Source of the DNA: Bicyclus anynana
Lineage: Eukaryota > Arthropoda > Insecta > Lepidoptera > Nymphalidae
Length of the DNA stretch: 64,000 nt
Reading direction: 5' to 3'
Assembly: GCF_947172395.1 (NCBI RefSeq)
Contig: NC_069087.1
Location: 17,552,889 to 17,616,888 of the forward strand
The notes under the pieces were generated by a model. That model saw only the letters and a program-made list of their open reading frames with translations, did not search any database and was not told the origin of the DNA. This document shows, piece by piece, positions 46,415 through 56,507 of the stretch (positions are counted from its first letter, which is position 1; the number at the start of each line of letters is the position of its first letter). Position numbers and translations under genes: made by a program.

Positions 46415-46500
46415 TAAGTGGAGTTCACCCGACAGGTCTCGAGTTCGATCCCCGCCTGTTAGACTATTGTCGTAACCTATCATCTCTTTGCAAATTAATT
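46415..46500 (+). mobile_element. SINE-3 fragment
   Basis: TCGAGTTCGATCCCCGCCTG and GACTATTGTCGTAACC match the B-box region and body of SINE-3. Confidence 0.45.
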
Positions 46501-46628
46501 TGTGACCAAACTATCATAGTAGAGTCAAATATTATTAACAAACCCACTCTAACCCTCATTGGAACAGCATGTTGGATCTAAGCTCTAAACATCCCTCTTT
46601 TATTTATTGTATAACTATTTTTTTATTT

Positions 46629-46687
46629 TTGGCTGGTGGGAGACTTCGGCCGCGTGGCTAGTTACCACCCTACCGGCAAAAAAAAAA
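46629..46687 (+). mobile_element. SINE-1 body fragment
   Basis: GGCTGGTGGGAGACTTCGGC and CTAGTTACCACCCTACCGG, then an A run. Confidence 0.6.
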
Positions 46688-46699
46688 CTGCTTATTAAG

Positions 46700-47690
46700 C
46701 GGGCAATAAACTCAACAGTAAAGAAAAAACATTTGGTTAGTAACAACTTTTGATGGTCAATAACGAGCTTATTAAAAATTGTTGCTAACCAGCTGTTTTT
46801 TTTACTGTTGCTTAATTAGTAGTTATACAGTTTAACAGCCACAAGGTCCTACAAATTGCGTGGTACGTTATCTCGTTCAGAAGCTTAGAAACTTTCATTT
46901 CCGGGTAACTCAGTTAGCTACCAGAATCAAGAATTTTCGTAAATAAAAAAGTTGGTCGTCTCATCGAGATGAAGTTACGTACGAAAAATTAACTTGTTAC
47001 TAATCAGTTGTACATTCTACGGATCCCTGACTATAATGGTAAAATGGATAACAGATACATAACTTGAATTTCAATAAACATCCCATGAGACGTATACTTT
47101 TTATTTACCATTCATTCGTACACATAAACTTCCACTACAGTATAACCTGCTTCTATTCAATATTCAATAACAGTAGTTAACACCATACAAGTATTTTATC
47201 AAGAATACAAAGTAATAAAGTAGTTTCAGTTTGACAAAGTAGACTCGCTAAATTACTTACTGTATGGGAGGCTTTACAACTTTTCCCTTCCTGCAAAGTT
47301 CTCACATTAAGTCCTGTGACATCGCACCTGCATGTTCCGATATTCTTTTATAACTAACTTAAGCTGTTGCAAAGATCACAAAGTTCAACCGTCCAGTATC
47401 TACTTTGCTGCTTAAGGTAGCGCTAGCCAAGAATTTCCCAAGGCTCCTTAGTATATTGAAAATTCTAGTTACATTTTTGTTAAGGCTGCGCTAATCTACA
47501 GTCTAATCACTCGGTCAGATAAGGACCTATTCTACATCAATGCACTAGCCCCTACTCCAAATTGGCATACGAATAAACAAAATAATGTTTAAATGACGAA
47601 TTATTAGCTAATTTTCGTTACATTCCGATAATAATTAATACATTGTAATGGACACAGTTTTGTGAAGTTCTCAAATGTTTATAAAAATTC
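46700..47690. other. No gene seen
   Basis: AT-rich; no supported coding sequence or repeat. Confidence 0.4.
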
Positions 47691-47731
47691 CTTTTTTTTT
47701 TAAGATTTTTATTTAAAGTCAAACTTTTTTT

Positions 47732-47877
47732 TTCTAGATATGACCAATATTCCATCACTCTCCAACTAGTCGGGAAAGACTGTGTTAGGAGTGGGTACGA
47801 CAATAGACCAACGGGGCGGGGACCGAACCACCACCCCTCCGTGATGAGTCCGACCGCTCTAACGAGCTATTGAGGCT
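47732..47877 (-). mobile_element. SINE-3, complete head
   Basis: The minus strand reads GCCTCAATAGCTCGTTAGAG (A box), GGTGGTTCGGTCCCCGCCCC (B box), GTCTATTGTCGTACCCACTC and TTTCCCGACTAGTTGGAGAG. T runs on the plus strand beyond 47732 would be its A-rich tail. Confidence 0.8.
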
Positions 47878-47998
47878 TTACTTTAGTATAATATTGTATT
47901 GCTTTTTAGTATTAATATATTGACTATTGTGAACATTCTCAAATGTTCACAAAAAGTGTACGTTCCTTTAATTTGCTTATAATATTTTAAACTAGGGC

Positions 47999-48183
47999 TC
48001 TACCAAACGCTTTAATGAAAAAAGGTTCTTAACGAGTACTAAGGTCTACCAAACGCTTTAACGAAAAAAGGTTCTTAACGAGTACTAAGATCTACCAAAC
48101 GCTTTAACGAAAAAAGGTTCTTAACGAGTACTAAGGTCTACCAAAACGCTTTAACGAAAAAAGGTTCTTAACGAGTACTAAGG
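47999..48183 (+). repeat. Tandem array, 4 copies of 46 bp
   Basis: Units start at 47999, 48045, 48091 and 48137: TCTACCAAACGCTTTAACGA, then AAAAAAGGTTCTTAACGAG and TACTAAGG. The last copy has one extra A; the others differ at single bases. Confidence 0.93.
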
Positions 48184-48189
48184 GTAGGC

Positions 48190-48815
48190 AGTAAATGTGA
48201 TTTAGTATATATTACCTATAGTTATTTACAGCCTAATAGTCCAATTTTATTTATTTCAAAGTAATTCTGTGTATGCGCTGAATATTGTTGTGCTGGCTAT
48301 GAAAATTATTATAACACCAGAGCTCTTCTGGGAAAAATATTTTTAAAGATAATAAACTCATTTAATAGTTGATTTTATAAAGGCTCAATAAAGTCCCTTT
48401 TGACGGGCCCAAGTGGACACTTACAATTTCACCAGGGACTCTTCAACTTGTAATTCAAGTTAACGACAAATTGGTTATTTAACGGAATTGTTCTCTACGA
48501 ATCGTTTCGTTTCTTTGTGGTGTTTACCAAAGATGACGTAAAATATAGAACGAATCGTATCGAAATATCGATCCAATAAAAATATAAAGGCGTTTGAATA
48601 TTAGCCTTTAACCGACCGTTATTTATGAGTTCTAAAAATATAGTAGGGTTTTTTTATTTTTTTTTTTTATTTTTTTCTCGAATTTTTAGATTGTGATTTA
48701 ATATTATTCTAACCATTGAAAATCTGTAATTGGCTATAACATATAGGAAATTGTATACTTAATTTTAGTTTTGGTAACGCTGTTGATTTTTCTTCATCTA
48801 TATCTATACTAATCT
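48190..48815. other. No gene seen
   Basis: AT-rich with long T runs near 48650-48675; no supported feature. Confidence 0.4.
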
Positions 48816-48820
48816 ATACT

Positions 48821-48975
48821 TCTATACTAATATTATAAAAAGGTAAAGTTTGTAAGTTTGTCACATTTTTTAAATGGGGTAATCTTCGGATCTACTGGTC
48901 CAATTTCAAAAATTCTTTCACCAGTAGAATACTACATTATCGGGGAGTGCTATAGGCTATATTTTATATTAGTAT
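48821..48975 (+). mobile_element. Helitron-like 5' part
   Basis: TCTATACTAATATTATAAAA start, then GGATCTACTGGTCCAATTTC and GCTATAGGCTATATTTTATA; the 3' end is missing. Confidence 0.6.
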
Positions 48976-49381
48976 GATATATATTCGCCGAGTTAACACA
49001 GTTTTTGTCATACAGGTCGGACCGAAAATCCTCTTAAGCAGACTTATTCGCATGCGCTGCCTTAACCATTGTGTAAAATTGAAATTAATGTATGGAGGCT
49101 TTATGTATCTTTAAAAGTTCTACAAAAAAGTCCGCGACACCATATATCTATCTCCTATATATTAGCAGATATAGTACCTTTTGTGTTTTAAAAATTATAA
49201 ATTTTATATACTTAGGTTTGCGTCATTATTTATGCTACTTAACTTAAATCCTTATCAAAATAAATTATTTAATAATCACAAGGATATTATGGAGATAAGA
49301 TTTGCCCTTTATAGTATGTTAATTAGCTAAATAGTTTCGGAGATAATACAAAATTTCTAAAAGACGCAGAAATTCCGCTAC

Positions 49382-49515
49382 ATGACGCCCCGCGCTTTCA
49401 ATTACGTAGTTCCCGTTCCTGTGTGAATATGGGAATCAAACATAGCCTATGACACTCGCAAATAACGTAGCTTTCTATTGGTAAAACAATCTTTCAAATC
49501 GGTCCAGTAGATCCA
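49382..49515 (-). mobile_element. Helitron-like fragment
   Basis: GTAGTTCCCGTTCCTGTG, ATAGCCTATGACACTCGC and TTTCAAATCGGTCCAGTAGA are the antisense core of the family. Confidence 0.55.
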
Positions 49516-49559
49516 CAGATTATAATTTTAGCATAGAAGTCTCTATTTTCCTTTGTCAT

Positions 49560-50178
49560 CGCACCACGCTCATAGGGCTGGACCGATTTTGCTAAGGGTA
49601 GGGGTAAGGTAGGGATGGTAAAGGGTAGGGTAGGGTAGGCTACAGGTAGGGTAGGGGTTGTGTAAGGGTAGGGTAGGGGTAAAGGTAGGGTAGAGGTAGG
49701 GTGGGCAGGGTGGGCAGGGTAGAGGAGTGTACGCCTAGGTTAGGGGTAGGGTAGGGGTAGGGTCTACCCCTATCCTAGGGGTAGGGAAAGGGAAGATTAC
49801 GGGTAGGGTAGGGGTAGGATACAGTTAGGGTACGGGTAGGGTAGGAGTAGGGTAGAGGTATGTGTGCCTTTTTTTTGACCGGGCATCACGCTGAAACTAC
49901 AAAATGAATTCAAATGATACTTAAGACGATTTGAGACCATAATACGTAGAAGGATAATAGGATACTTTTTGTCGCGAAAACAAAATCAGAAATGGGTGAA
50001 GTAGGGGTAGAAAGTTTGTACGGAAAGTTCTTAATTTTTCTAGGTACATTTGTAAATGTAAAATGATAAGTGGACTATTTATTAGGTATAAGTTATAAAA
50101 CTTGCAAAATAGAATGTGAAATAGGGGTTGAAAGTTGACATCGATTTTTACGCGGACGAAGTCGCGGGCGTCCGCTAG
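49560..50178 (+). mobile_element. Helitron-like copy with GGTAGG minisatellite
   Basis: Ends GCGGGCGTCCGCTAG before T (CTAG 50175-50178) and carries GAAAGTTGACATCG, the plus-strand version of the 2508 and 43064 family. 49598-49860 is a degenerate GGGTAGGGTA minisatellite with an inverted CCCTATCC segment near 49765. The 5' boundary is uncertain. Confidence 0.6.
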
Positions 50179-50351
50179 TATAAGTATAAAAACAAAACAT
50201 TATTAAAAATTTATAAAAAAATTTATTATTATTATTATTATTATTAATGTTAAGCGATTAATTTAAAATTCAAACAAACATTTCAATCTTAATCATTTTA
50301 ATAAATTTGGATGTTTGTTTTAATTAACACGTGGGTATAAAATTAGTGATG

Positions 50352-50572
50352 TGACCTTAAACACTGTCCATAACAATCACACATTGTTATTGCACTCTAA
50401 TTATAGCGCCCTAAGGTTGATTATACTTGTGGTATTCGAATTATTTGGACTTCGGAGGTACACGCGCTACCCTTGTGGATGTTATTCCGAGTATGATGTT
50501 TGATAACGGTCCGATTGCATCACAGAATATAGAAAAATCTACGCTTGGATTGCATAGTACACCGCCCTAAGG
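50352..50572 (+). promoter_or_regulatory. Upstream region of cuticle gene with repeated decamer
   Basis: The decamer CGCCCTAAGG occurs exactly twice, at 50408-50417 and 50563-50572, about 233 and 78 bases before the predicted start. TGACCTTAA at 50352-50360 is the reverse of TTAAGGTCA, a near-match to the FTZ-F1 site (YCAAGGYCR), a factor known to drive insect cuticle genes at moults. The motifs are visible; the regulatory role is inference. Confidence 0.35.
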
Positions 50573-50607
50573 CGAAATTTAGTCGGCGCTATAACAAGTT
50601 CAAATCA

Positions 50608-50615
50608 TATAAAAG
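50608..50615 (+). promoter_or_regulatory. TATA box of the cuticle-like gene
   Basis: TATAAAAG lies 33 bases upstream of the A of TCAGTT (50639-50644), which fits the arthropod initiator TCAGT. This gives a 35-nt 5' UTR ending at the ATG at 50676 and excludes the upstream ATG at 50634. Confidence 0.75.
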
Positions 50616-50675
50616 ATAGAACCAGCAAGGGACATGCATCAGTTACTTTTGGAACTAACAACAACACAGACCACA

Positions 50676-51359
50676 ATGTTCAAGCTGGTGGTGTTGTCTG
50701 CTGCGCTCGCTGTAGCGTCCGCTAGCCCCAGCGGTCTCCTGGGACTGGGAGGCTTGATCTCCCCATGGAACGCCGCCATCGCCGCGCCGCTGGCTGCTCC
50801 GATAGCTTCGCCGCTAGCGCTGTCTCTCGTTGCGCCCCTTGCAGCTCTGGCCCCCATTGGCGCGCCCAACTACAGAGGCCCGCTGTCTCTGGCTCCCGGC
50901 CAGCCCGCCAACATCTTGGGCGCTGACGGCAGGCCCCTGGACACGCTCAGCGTAAACCTGGACCGTGCGGCTCACCTCACCGCGAAGGCTATTGAAGGCA
51001 GCGGTCACTTGCTCAAGAAGAGGTCCATCGGCGCTCCCTTGGCGTTGGCTGCTCCATTAGCCGCCTCTCCTCTGATCGCGTCTCCGTTAGCCGCCTCTCC
51101 TTTGATCGCGTCTCCGTTGGCCGCTGCCCGTTTGGCCGCGTCTCCTTTGGCCGCCGCTAACTTGGCTGCAGCCCAGTTGGCCGGTGCTGGTGTGATTGCT
51201 GCTCCTGGTCTCGCTCTATCTGCTCCTGGTCTCGCTCTATCTGCCCCTGGACTAGCTCTATCTGCCCCAGGACTTGCTCTGCCTGCTCCTGGACTTGCTC
51301 TTTCTGCTCCCCTCGGTATCGCTTCACCTTTGGGTTTGGGTCAAGTGTTGCTGAAATGA
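50676..51359 (+). CDS. Secreted Ala/Leu/Pro-rich cuticle-like protein
   Basis: A 227-residue protein in one exon. Residues 1-16 (MFKLVVLSAALAVASA) are a clear signal peptide. The mature part is low-complexity, dominated by Ala, Leu, Pro and Ser in AAPLA and ASPL repeats. It is interrupted by LDRAAHLTAKAIEG and a dibasic KKRS at about 119-136. Five near-perfect APGLALS heptads (51201-51305) precede the C-terminus. This composition is typical of insect structural cuticle proteins without the chitin-binding RR domain, so the likely role is in extracellular cuticle; the exact family is not recognised. An in-frame ATG at 50634 was not chosen because it lies upstream of the predicted start site (TATA at 50608, initiator A at 50641) and its product would not begin with a signal peptide. 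The coding region is far richer in G and C than its surroundings. Confidence 0.88.
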   Translation: MFKLVVLSAALAVASASPSGLLGLGGLISPWNAAIAAPLAAPIASPLALSLVAPLAALAPIGAPNYRGPLSLAPGQPANILGADGRPLDTLSVNLDRAAHLTAKAIEGSGHLLKKRSIGAPLALAAPLAASPLIASPLAASPLIASPLAAARLAASPLAAANLAAAQLAGAGVIAAPGLALSAPGLALSAPGLALSAPGLALPAPGLALSAPLGIASPLGLGQVLLK

Positions 51360-51384
51360 AATCTAAGAAATATGTGATAACCTA

Positions 51385-51390
51385 ATTAAA
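51385..51390 (+). terminator. Candidate poly(A) signal ATTAAA
   Basis: ATTAAA lies 26 bases after the stop codon of the cuticle-like gene. A canonical AATAAA occurs only at 52097-52102, beyond a Helitron-like insertion, so the near signal is the more likely one if transcripts are short. Confidence 0.35.
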
Positions 51391-51814
51391 ATGACTTACC
51401 AATATTTTTTGTTTCACTATCTTCGAATCCCAAATTAATTCTCCGACTGTAGCTCCTTCGTATAACTTTCATCTGTCTACGTCAAACAGTCTAGGTTTCG
51501 TGATGAAGAAGATTACGTTATAATTATTATACTTCGTTAATTAAGGGTCTGGACCCTTAAACCTGATTTTGAAACCATTCCAAGGACACCACAGTTCAAA
51601 CTTAATAGTTGCCTACCTTATTTTAACTTTTATCAAATAACACAGGGTCTGTGTTTATGTGTTTATTAATAACTTTGTGTAACATTAGTGGATATACACT
51701 AAAACCTTATATTGTTAGTAATTCTTAAGTCACTGGATTTCATATTCACTATTAATTTATTGTTAAATTATGTTGAAACTATTATTAGGATGAAATCCTA
51801 TTAATATTTTATTT

Positions 51815-52002
51815 ATTATTATAAACGCGAAAGTTTGTATGGATGTTTGTTACTCTTAAAAGCCGCTGTTACTGAAGCGATTTGGCTGAAATTTGGAATT
51901 GAAATAGATTTTACTCTACATTAACACATTGGCTTTTCATTTCGGAAATGATACATGATTACCGCGGGATTTGTGAAAAACTGAATTCCAGGCGTCCGCT
52001 AG
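51815..52002 (+). mobile_element. Helitron-like copy in 3' flank of cuticle gene
   Basis: TTATTATAAACGCGAAAGTT start and CCAGGCGTCCGCTAG end before T, with GGCTGAAATTTGGAATTGAA in the core. Confidence 0.62.
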
Positions 52003-52109
52003 TAATAAATAAATTAAATTAACACAGATCCATAAAATTTAGCTAGGACAGCCAGTTCTTGAACTTCAGAACATTGTAATACCTTTTTGTGTGACTAATA
52101 AACGATTTA

Positions 52110-52735
52110 TTATAAAAAACAAACCGACATTTTACTTTTTTCCGATTCTTTATTTTTAATTGTATATGTATATTTTATTATTTTTTTTTGTTTTCTGTGT
52201 ATTTTCGTGTGTGTGTGCAATAAAATAATTTTCTTTCTCTAGGTAACACGCATTGGATCAATGAAGTAAGAGGGTCTGAGTCTAAAGCTCAACATTCCTA
52301 TCCTATTAAAAGAAGACTTGCACTGTTAAATATAATAAGTGCATACATACAGCGCTTAAAAGCAACTAACTACATATAATAATTTAAAGAACGTAGACAA
52401 TGTTTTAATTTTTTTTCCCAATTTTCCAAGCTTAACCAACGTGGAAAGTTCCTGCCACAGTAGACAGTAGAGCCAGTTCAGTTTTCTTTATGAGAGTGAG
52501 CCCGGTAGAGTTTCAAAGCCTCCCGTATCGTGCATAAATTAAAGTGTACTTTGTCAACTTAGCGCTAACTTGGACATTCATGCGAGTACCCCATTGTACC
52601 AGGACGTGAGGACTTGCAACGTTTCGCTAAGTTTTTGAACTAAAAGTATATGAGAGAGGAACTTTGCATTCGCATGGCTTAATTTAACAATTGAATCCGT
52701 TAGTTTTAGGATTTTTATTTTCATTTATTTATTTT
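52110..52735. other. No gene seen
   Basis: AT-rich; no supported coding sequence. Confidence 0.4.
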
Positions 52736-52738
52736 AAA

Positions 52739-52880
52739 CTAGCAGACGCCTCGAGTTTTTATCTGCGTAGTTCCCGTTTTCGTAAGAATACAGAGATAGA
52801 ATATAGCCTATGACACTCACAAATAATGTGACTTTCTAGTGATAAAATAATTTTCAAAATCGATCCTGAGATCCCTGAGA
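52739..52880 (-). mobile_element. Helitron-like 3' fragment
   Basis: CTAGCAGACGCCTCGAG at the left end, then GTAGTTCCCGTTTTCG and ATATAGCCTATGACACTCAC. Confidence 0.55.
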
Positions 52881-53005
52881 TTTTTCATCTAATTACGTTC
52901 TTAATTGATTTTGAATTATAATCTCATTTATAAACATCTAGACAATCTTAGTTTATTATGTATTAATTAGTTAATATTGACCTTATTTACCCGAATGTGT
53001 CATAA

Positions 53006-53210
53006 TTTTTTTTTTCTTTACAAGTTAGCCATTGACTACAATCTCACCTAATGGTAAGTGATGATGTAATCTTAGATGGAAGCGGGCTAACTTGTTAGGA
53101 GGAGGATGAAAATCCACACTAATTTCGGGTTCTACACGACATCGTACCGGAACGCTAAATCGCTTGGCGGTACGTATTTGTCGGTAGGGTGGTAAAGCCT
53201 CCCACCAGCC
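53006..53210 (-). mobile_element. SINE-1, 3' two-thirds
   Basis: An antisense copy starting from a T run and CAAGTTAGCC, through GGAAGCGGGCTAACTTG and CCGGAACGCTAAATCGCTTG to CCTCCCACCAGCC. The head is absent. The RTE element inserted just beyond it. Confidence 0.82.
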
Positions 53211-53250
53211 GAATTTGATATGTATATTTCATATCATCATCATCATCATA

Positions 53251-54872
53251 TCAGCCGATGGACGTCCACTGCAGGACATAGGCCTTTTGTAGGGACTTCC
53301 AAACATCACGATACTGAGCCGCCTGCATCCAGCGAATCCCTGCGATTCGCTTGATGTCGTCAGTCCACCTGGTGGGGGGTCGGCCAACACTGCGCTTACT
53401 AGTGCGGGGTCGCCATTCCAGCACTTTGGGACCCCAACGTCCATCGGCTCTTCGAACTATGTGCCCCGCCCATTGCCACTTCAGCTTCGCAACTCGTTGA
53501 GCTATGTCGGTGACTTTGGTTCTTCTGCGGATCTCCTCATTTCTGATTCGATCACGCAGAGATACTCCTAACATAGCTCGTTCCATCGCCCGCTGTGTGA
53601 CTCTAAGCCTTCTTATGAGGCCCATAGTTAGCGACCAAGTCTCGGAACCATAGGTCATCACTGGCAACACGCACTGTTCGAAGACTTTTGTCTTCATGCA
53701 CTGAGGAATTTCGGACGAAAAGATGTCGCGAAGCTTCCCGAATGCAGCCCAGCCGAGTTGGATTCGACGGTTCACCTCTTTCTCGAAATTGGACCTACCT
53801 AACTGGATCATATGTCCTAGGTATATGTATTCGTCTACAATTTCGAGTGCAGCGTTCTCAACTATAACTGGGTGGAGCGATACATGAGCATTACACATTA
53901 TTTTTGTTTTGCCCATGTTCATTTTCAGGCCCACCTGTTGAGAAACGCTGCTGAGGTCATTGAGCATGGTACTAAGGTCATCCAGAGTCTGTGCCATGAT
54001 GACTACATCATCCGCGAACCGCAGTTGAGTGATGTACTCGCCATTGATGTTGATGCCAAGTCCGCTCCAGTCCAGAAGCTTAAAGACGTCTTCCAGTGCG
54101 GCGGTAAATAGCTTCGGAGAGATCACATCTCCCTGACGCACTCCTCGCTGCAACTGGATTGGCCTCGTAGTCTGATCCTGAATACGGACTGACATAGTGG
54201 CGTTTTCGTACAAGCACTTCAACGCTTGGATATACCTGTAATCAATTCGGCATCTCTGCAATGACCTTAGCACAGCCCAGGTTTCCACCGAATCGAAGGC
54301 TTTCTCATAGTCCACAAACGCTAAGCAAAGTGGCTGGTTATACTCGTGAGTCTTCTGTATAACCTGCCGCAGCGTATGGATGTGGTCTATGGTACTAAAG
54401 CCTTTTCGGAAACCGGCTTGTTCGGGAGGCTGGAAGTCGTCAAACCTATTAGCGAGACGATTCGTAATGACTCTCGAGAACAATTTGTAAACATGGCTTA
54501 GCAGCGAGATGGGTCTGTAATTCTTCAGCAAGGTGTTGTCACCTTTTTTGAAGAACAGAACCACCACGCTCCTATGCCACGCCTCAGGCGTCGTGCCCTC
54601 GTGAATGACGGAATTGAACAATCGCTGAAGGACTTTAAGTATCGGTTTTCCACCCGCTTTCAGGAGTTCTGCTGTGATTCCGTCCTCACCTGGCGCCTTA
54701 TTGTTCTTCAGGTGTTTGAGAGCCACACTAATCTCGTATAGGCTGACGTCCGGGATATCTTCGGTATAGTGTCGGGTCAACTTGGCTCTGGGGTCTTTAG
54801 CCAAATTGGCAACAGGCTGCTGAGTAGTCGTGTATAGCTGTCCATAGAACTTCTCGACCTCACTTAATAATC
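53251..54872 (-). CDS. RTE LINE reverse transcriptase portion
   Basis: The frame is open from about 54872 to a stop at 53251 and has no initiator of its own; it is the continuation of the endonuclease frame after a one-base shift. Counting from the Leu codon at 54804, the reverse transcriptase shows NNKAPGEDGITAELLKAGG at 34-52, NYRPISLLSHVYKLFSR at 95-111, QAGFRKGFSTIDHI at 129-142, FVDYEKAFDSV at 163-173, QRGVRQGDVISP at 219-230 and LRFADDVVIM at 261-270. The C-terminal end has WQWAGHIVRR and GRPPTRWTDDIK, typical of RTE elements. The stop falls only about 16 bp before the end of the element, as usual for this clade. Confidence 0.87.
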
Positions 54873-56222
54873 GGGCTTGGAAGAAATTAGATTACCGTGT
54901 TCGGTCTTCAAACGCGTCAGCTGCCTCTGTCCAATAGACAGATCTCTGGCGAAAACTTTCGAGCCTCGATTATTTTCAATCGCATTTTTAATACGCTCGG
55001 TATTGAAATTTCGCAAGTCGCTGGTTTGCGACTTAGAGATCTGTCTACTGATTTGTCGGTATTTTGACGCATCTGCTGAAGACTGTAATCTCATTTCTTG
55101 CCTCTCTTCCATGAGTTTAAGTGTTTGGTCCGAGAACTTTTTGGTTCTTTTCGCACGGTGGGTCTTATAGAACTTAGACCCAACGGAATGGACAGTTTCC
55201 ACGAACCTGTTGTTCAGATCGTCCACAGTTTCGCAATTTGCTAGGCAATCAAAGCGGTTCTGCAGTTCTAGTTGAAAGGACTCGGGGTTTTGAATATGGG
55301 CACGAGTAGGTCGGAGCGTAGACTTCACCAGTCGATACCGTTCCAGCTGAATGTTGATATTCAACGTGCCTCTAACCATTCGGTGATCGCTACCGGTTTT
55401 CACCCTATGGATCACAGAAACATCGTTGAATATTTGCCGTCTGGTAGACAAGATAAAGTCGATCTCGTTTTTCGTGGAACCATCGGGGCTCATCCAGGTC
55501 CATTTCCTGTGTGGTGGCTTCTTGAAGAAGGAGTTCATCATAAAGAGGCCCTCCTTCTCCATGAAGTCAGCCAACATTTGGCCCCTATCGTTCCGTTGCC
55601 CATATCCAAATCGTCCCACTTTCAACTCTGAACCGCTACGTTCGCCCAGCTTTGCGTTAAAATCCCCCATCACAACATTGTAATAAGAGTTTGAGGCATG
55701 TATGGCTTTAGAAATATCCTCATACAATACCTCTACCTCCTCGTCGGGATGTGTCGAGGTCGGTGCGTAAACCTGTATAACCTTCAACGAATACCGTTTG
55801 GTAATTCGGAGGACCAGGAACGCTACCCTGCTCGACACACTCTCGACTTTTACAACATTGTTCACGAGGGACTTGTGAACGATAAATCCGACACCACCCT
55901 GGGACTGTTGGTCGCCCTCCCGGTAGTAGAGCATGTTGCCGGATTCAAGGATTATCGAGCCCTCCCCCTCTCTTCGGACTTCAGACAATCCTATGATATC
56001 CCAGTGCAACTTGCTCATAACTTCTTCCAGCTCGATGACCTTTTCGTCGGACCTCAAAGTGCGTGCGTTGTATGTTGCCAGGTCTAGTCGTCGGGGTTGG
56101 CAGCGGAATCTCTGCCGGAGATTCTTAACACCCCTTGCCCCGCCGTTACCATAACCGCTGCCAGAGCCAGGAATAGCGGGGCTGCCGGGGACTAGGGGCT
56201 GTGTTTTGTTTTTGCCGTCCAT
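54864..56222 (-). CDS. RTE LINE endonuclease portion
   Basis: An ATG at 56222-56220 opens 452 codons. The apurinic-endonuclease fold is shown by YNARTLRS at 51-58, IIGLSEVRR at 76-84, MGDFNAK at 185-191, NEIDFI at 252-257 and GSDHRMV at 277-283, which include the expected Asn, Glu, Asp and His catalytic positions. The frame ends at a TAA at 54866-54864. The next frame is already open at that point and continues the protein, so the stop reflects a one-base loss near 54870. Known RTE proteins are single polypeptides of about 1000 residues, so the original start was probably this ATG. Confidence 0.85.
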   Translation of the reverse strand: MDGKNKTQPLVPGSPAIPGSGSGYGNGGARGVKNLRQRFRCQPRRLDLATYNARTLRSDEKVIELEEVMSKLHWDIIGLSEVRREGEGSIILESGNMLYYREGDQQSQGGVGFIVHKSLVNNVVKVESVSSRVAFLVLRITKRYSLKVIQVYAPTSTHPDEEVEVLYEDISKAIHASNSYYNVVMGDFNAKLGERSGSELKVGRFGYGQRNDRGQMLADFMEKEGLFMMNSFFKKPPHRKWTWMSPDGSTKNEIDFILSTRRQIFNDVSVIHRVKTGSDHRMVRGTLNINIQLERYRLVKSTLRPTRAHIQNPESFQLELQNRFDCLANCETVDDLNNRFVETVHSVGSKFYKTHRAKRTKKFSDQTLKLMEERQEMRLQSSADASKYRQISRQISKSQTSDLRNFNTERIKNAIENNRGSKVFARDLSIGQRQLTRLKTEHGNLISSKPDY

Positions 56223-56507
56223 ACAAAGTTTTGCCCAGTACTGACCACGCTGGGCATGCGGGTTGGTCAGCGCAGTGCTAGATTACTCGCGCCGGTGTCG
56301 CTGCTGCCCGACACCGGCCTGAGGCATTTCGTAATCTAGCCTGTGGGAATGGATATACCGCCATTCGTCGGTCGCCAGAGCCTCGTCGGTCCATCTGCAG
56401 GGTGCACCACGAGCAGGTGAGGTTGGCAGTTGGGGAGACTGACTGGTACTAGCCTCCCCCTTACACCCCATATATTTCATATATACATATTAAATTCGGC
56501 TATTTAA

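Larger units (their letters stand above)
53235..56470 (-). mobile_element. Near full-length RTE-clade LINE with 12-bp TSD
   Basis: The element is about 3.24 kb and runs on the minus strand from 56470 to 53235. It is flanked by a perfect 12-bp duplication, TATATTTCATAT, at 53223-53234 and 56471-56482. It ends in a short GAT-repeat tail, as RTE elements commonly do. It carries an endonuclease frame and a reverse-transcriptase frame separated by a single frameshift. The insertion split a palindrome: the host sequence on both sides reads GCCGAATTT inwards. It lies inside the proposed large intron of B3GLCT, on the same strand. Confidence 0.9.
53211..56499. repeat. Palindrome split by the RTE insertion
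   Basis: Left flank GCCGAATTTGATATGTATAT (starting near 53209) and right flank ATATACATATTAAATTCGGC (56480-56500) are near-perfect reverse complements. Without the element and one target-site copy they would abut as one palindrome of about 45 bp. Confidence 0.75.

Noticed and set aside
45956..46581. Overlapping frames of 142 and 153 codons
   Set aside because: They run across Helitron, SINE-2 and SINE-3 fragments in two frames; no conserved protein pattern.
50634..50675. N-terminal extension of the cuticle-like protein
   Set aside because: This ATG lies before the initiator at 50641, and the extension would precede and spoil the signal peptide.
55272..56154. Plus-strand frames of 73-129 codons
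   Set aside because: Antisense shadows of the RTE endonuclease frame.
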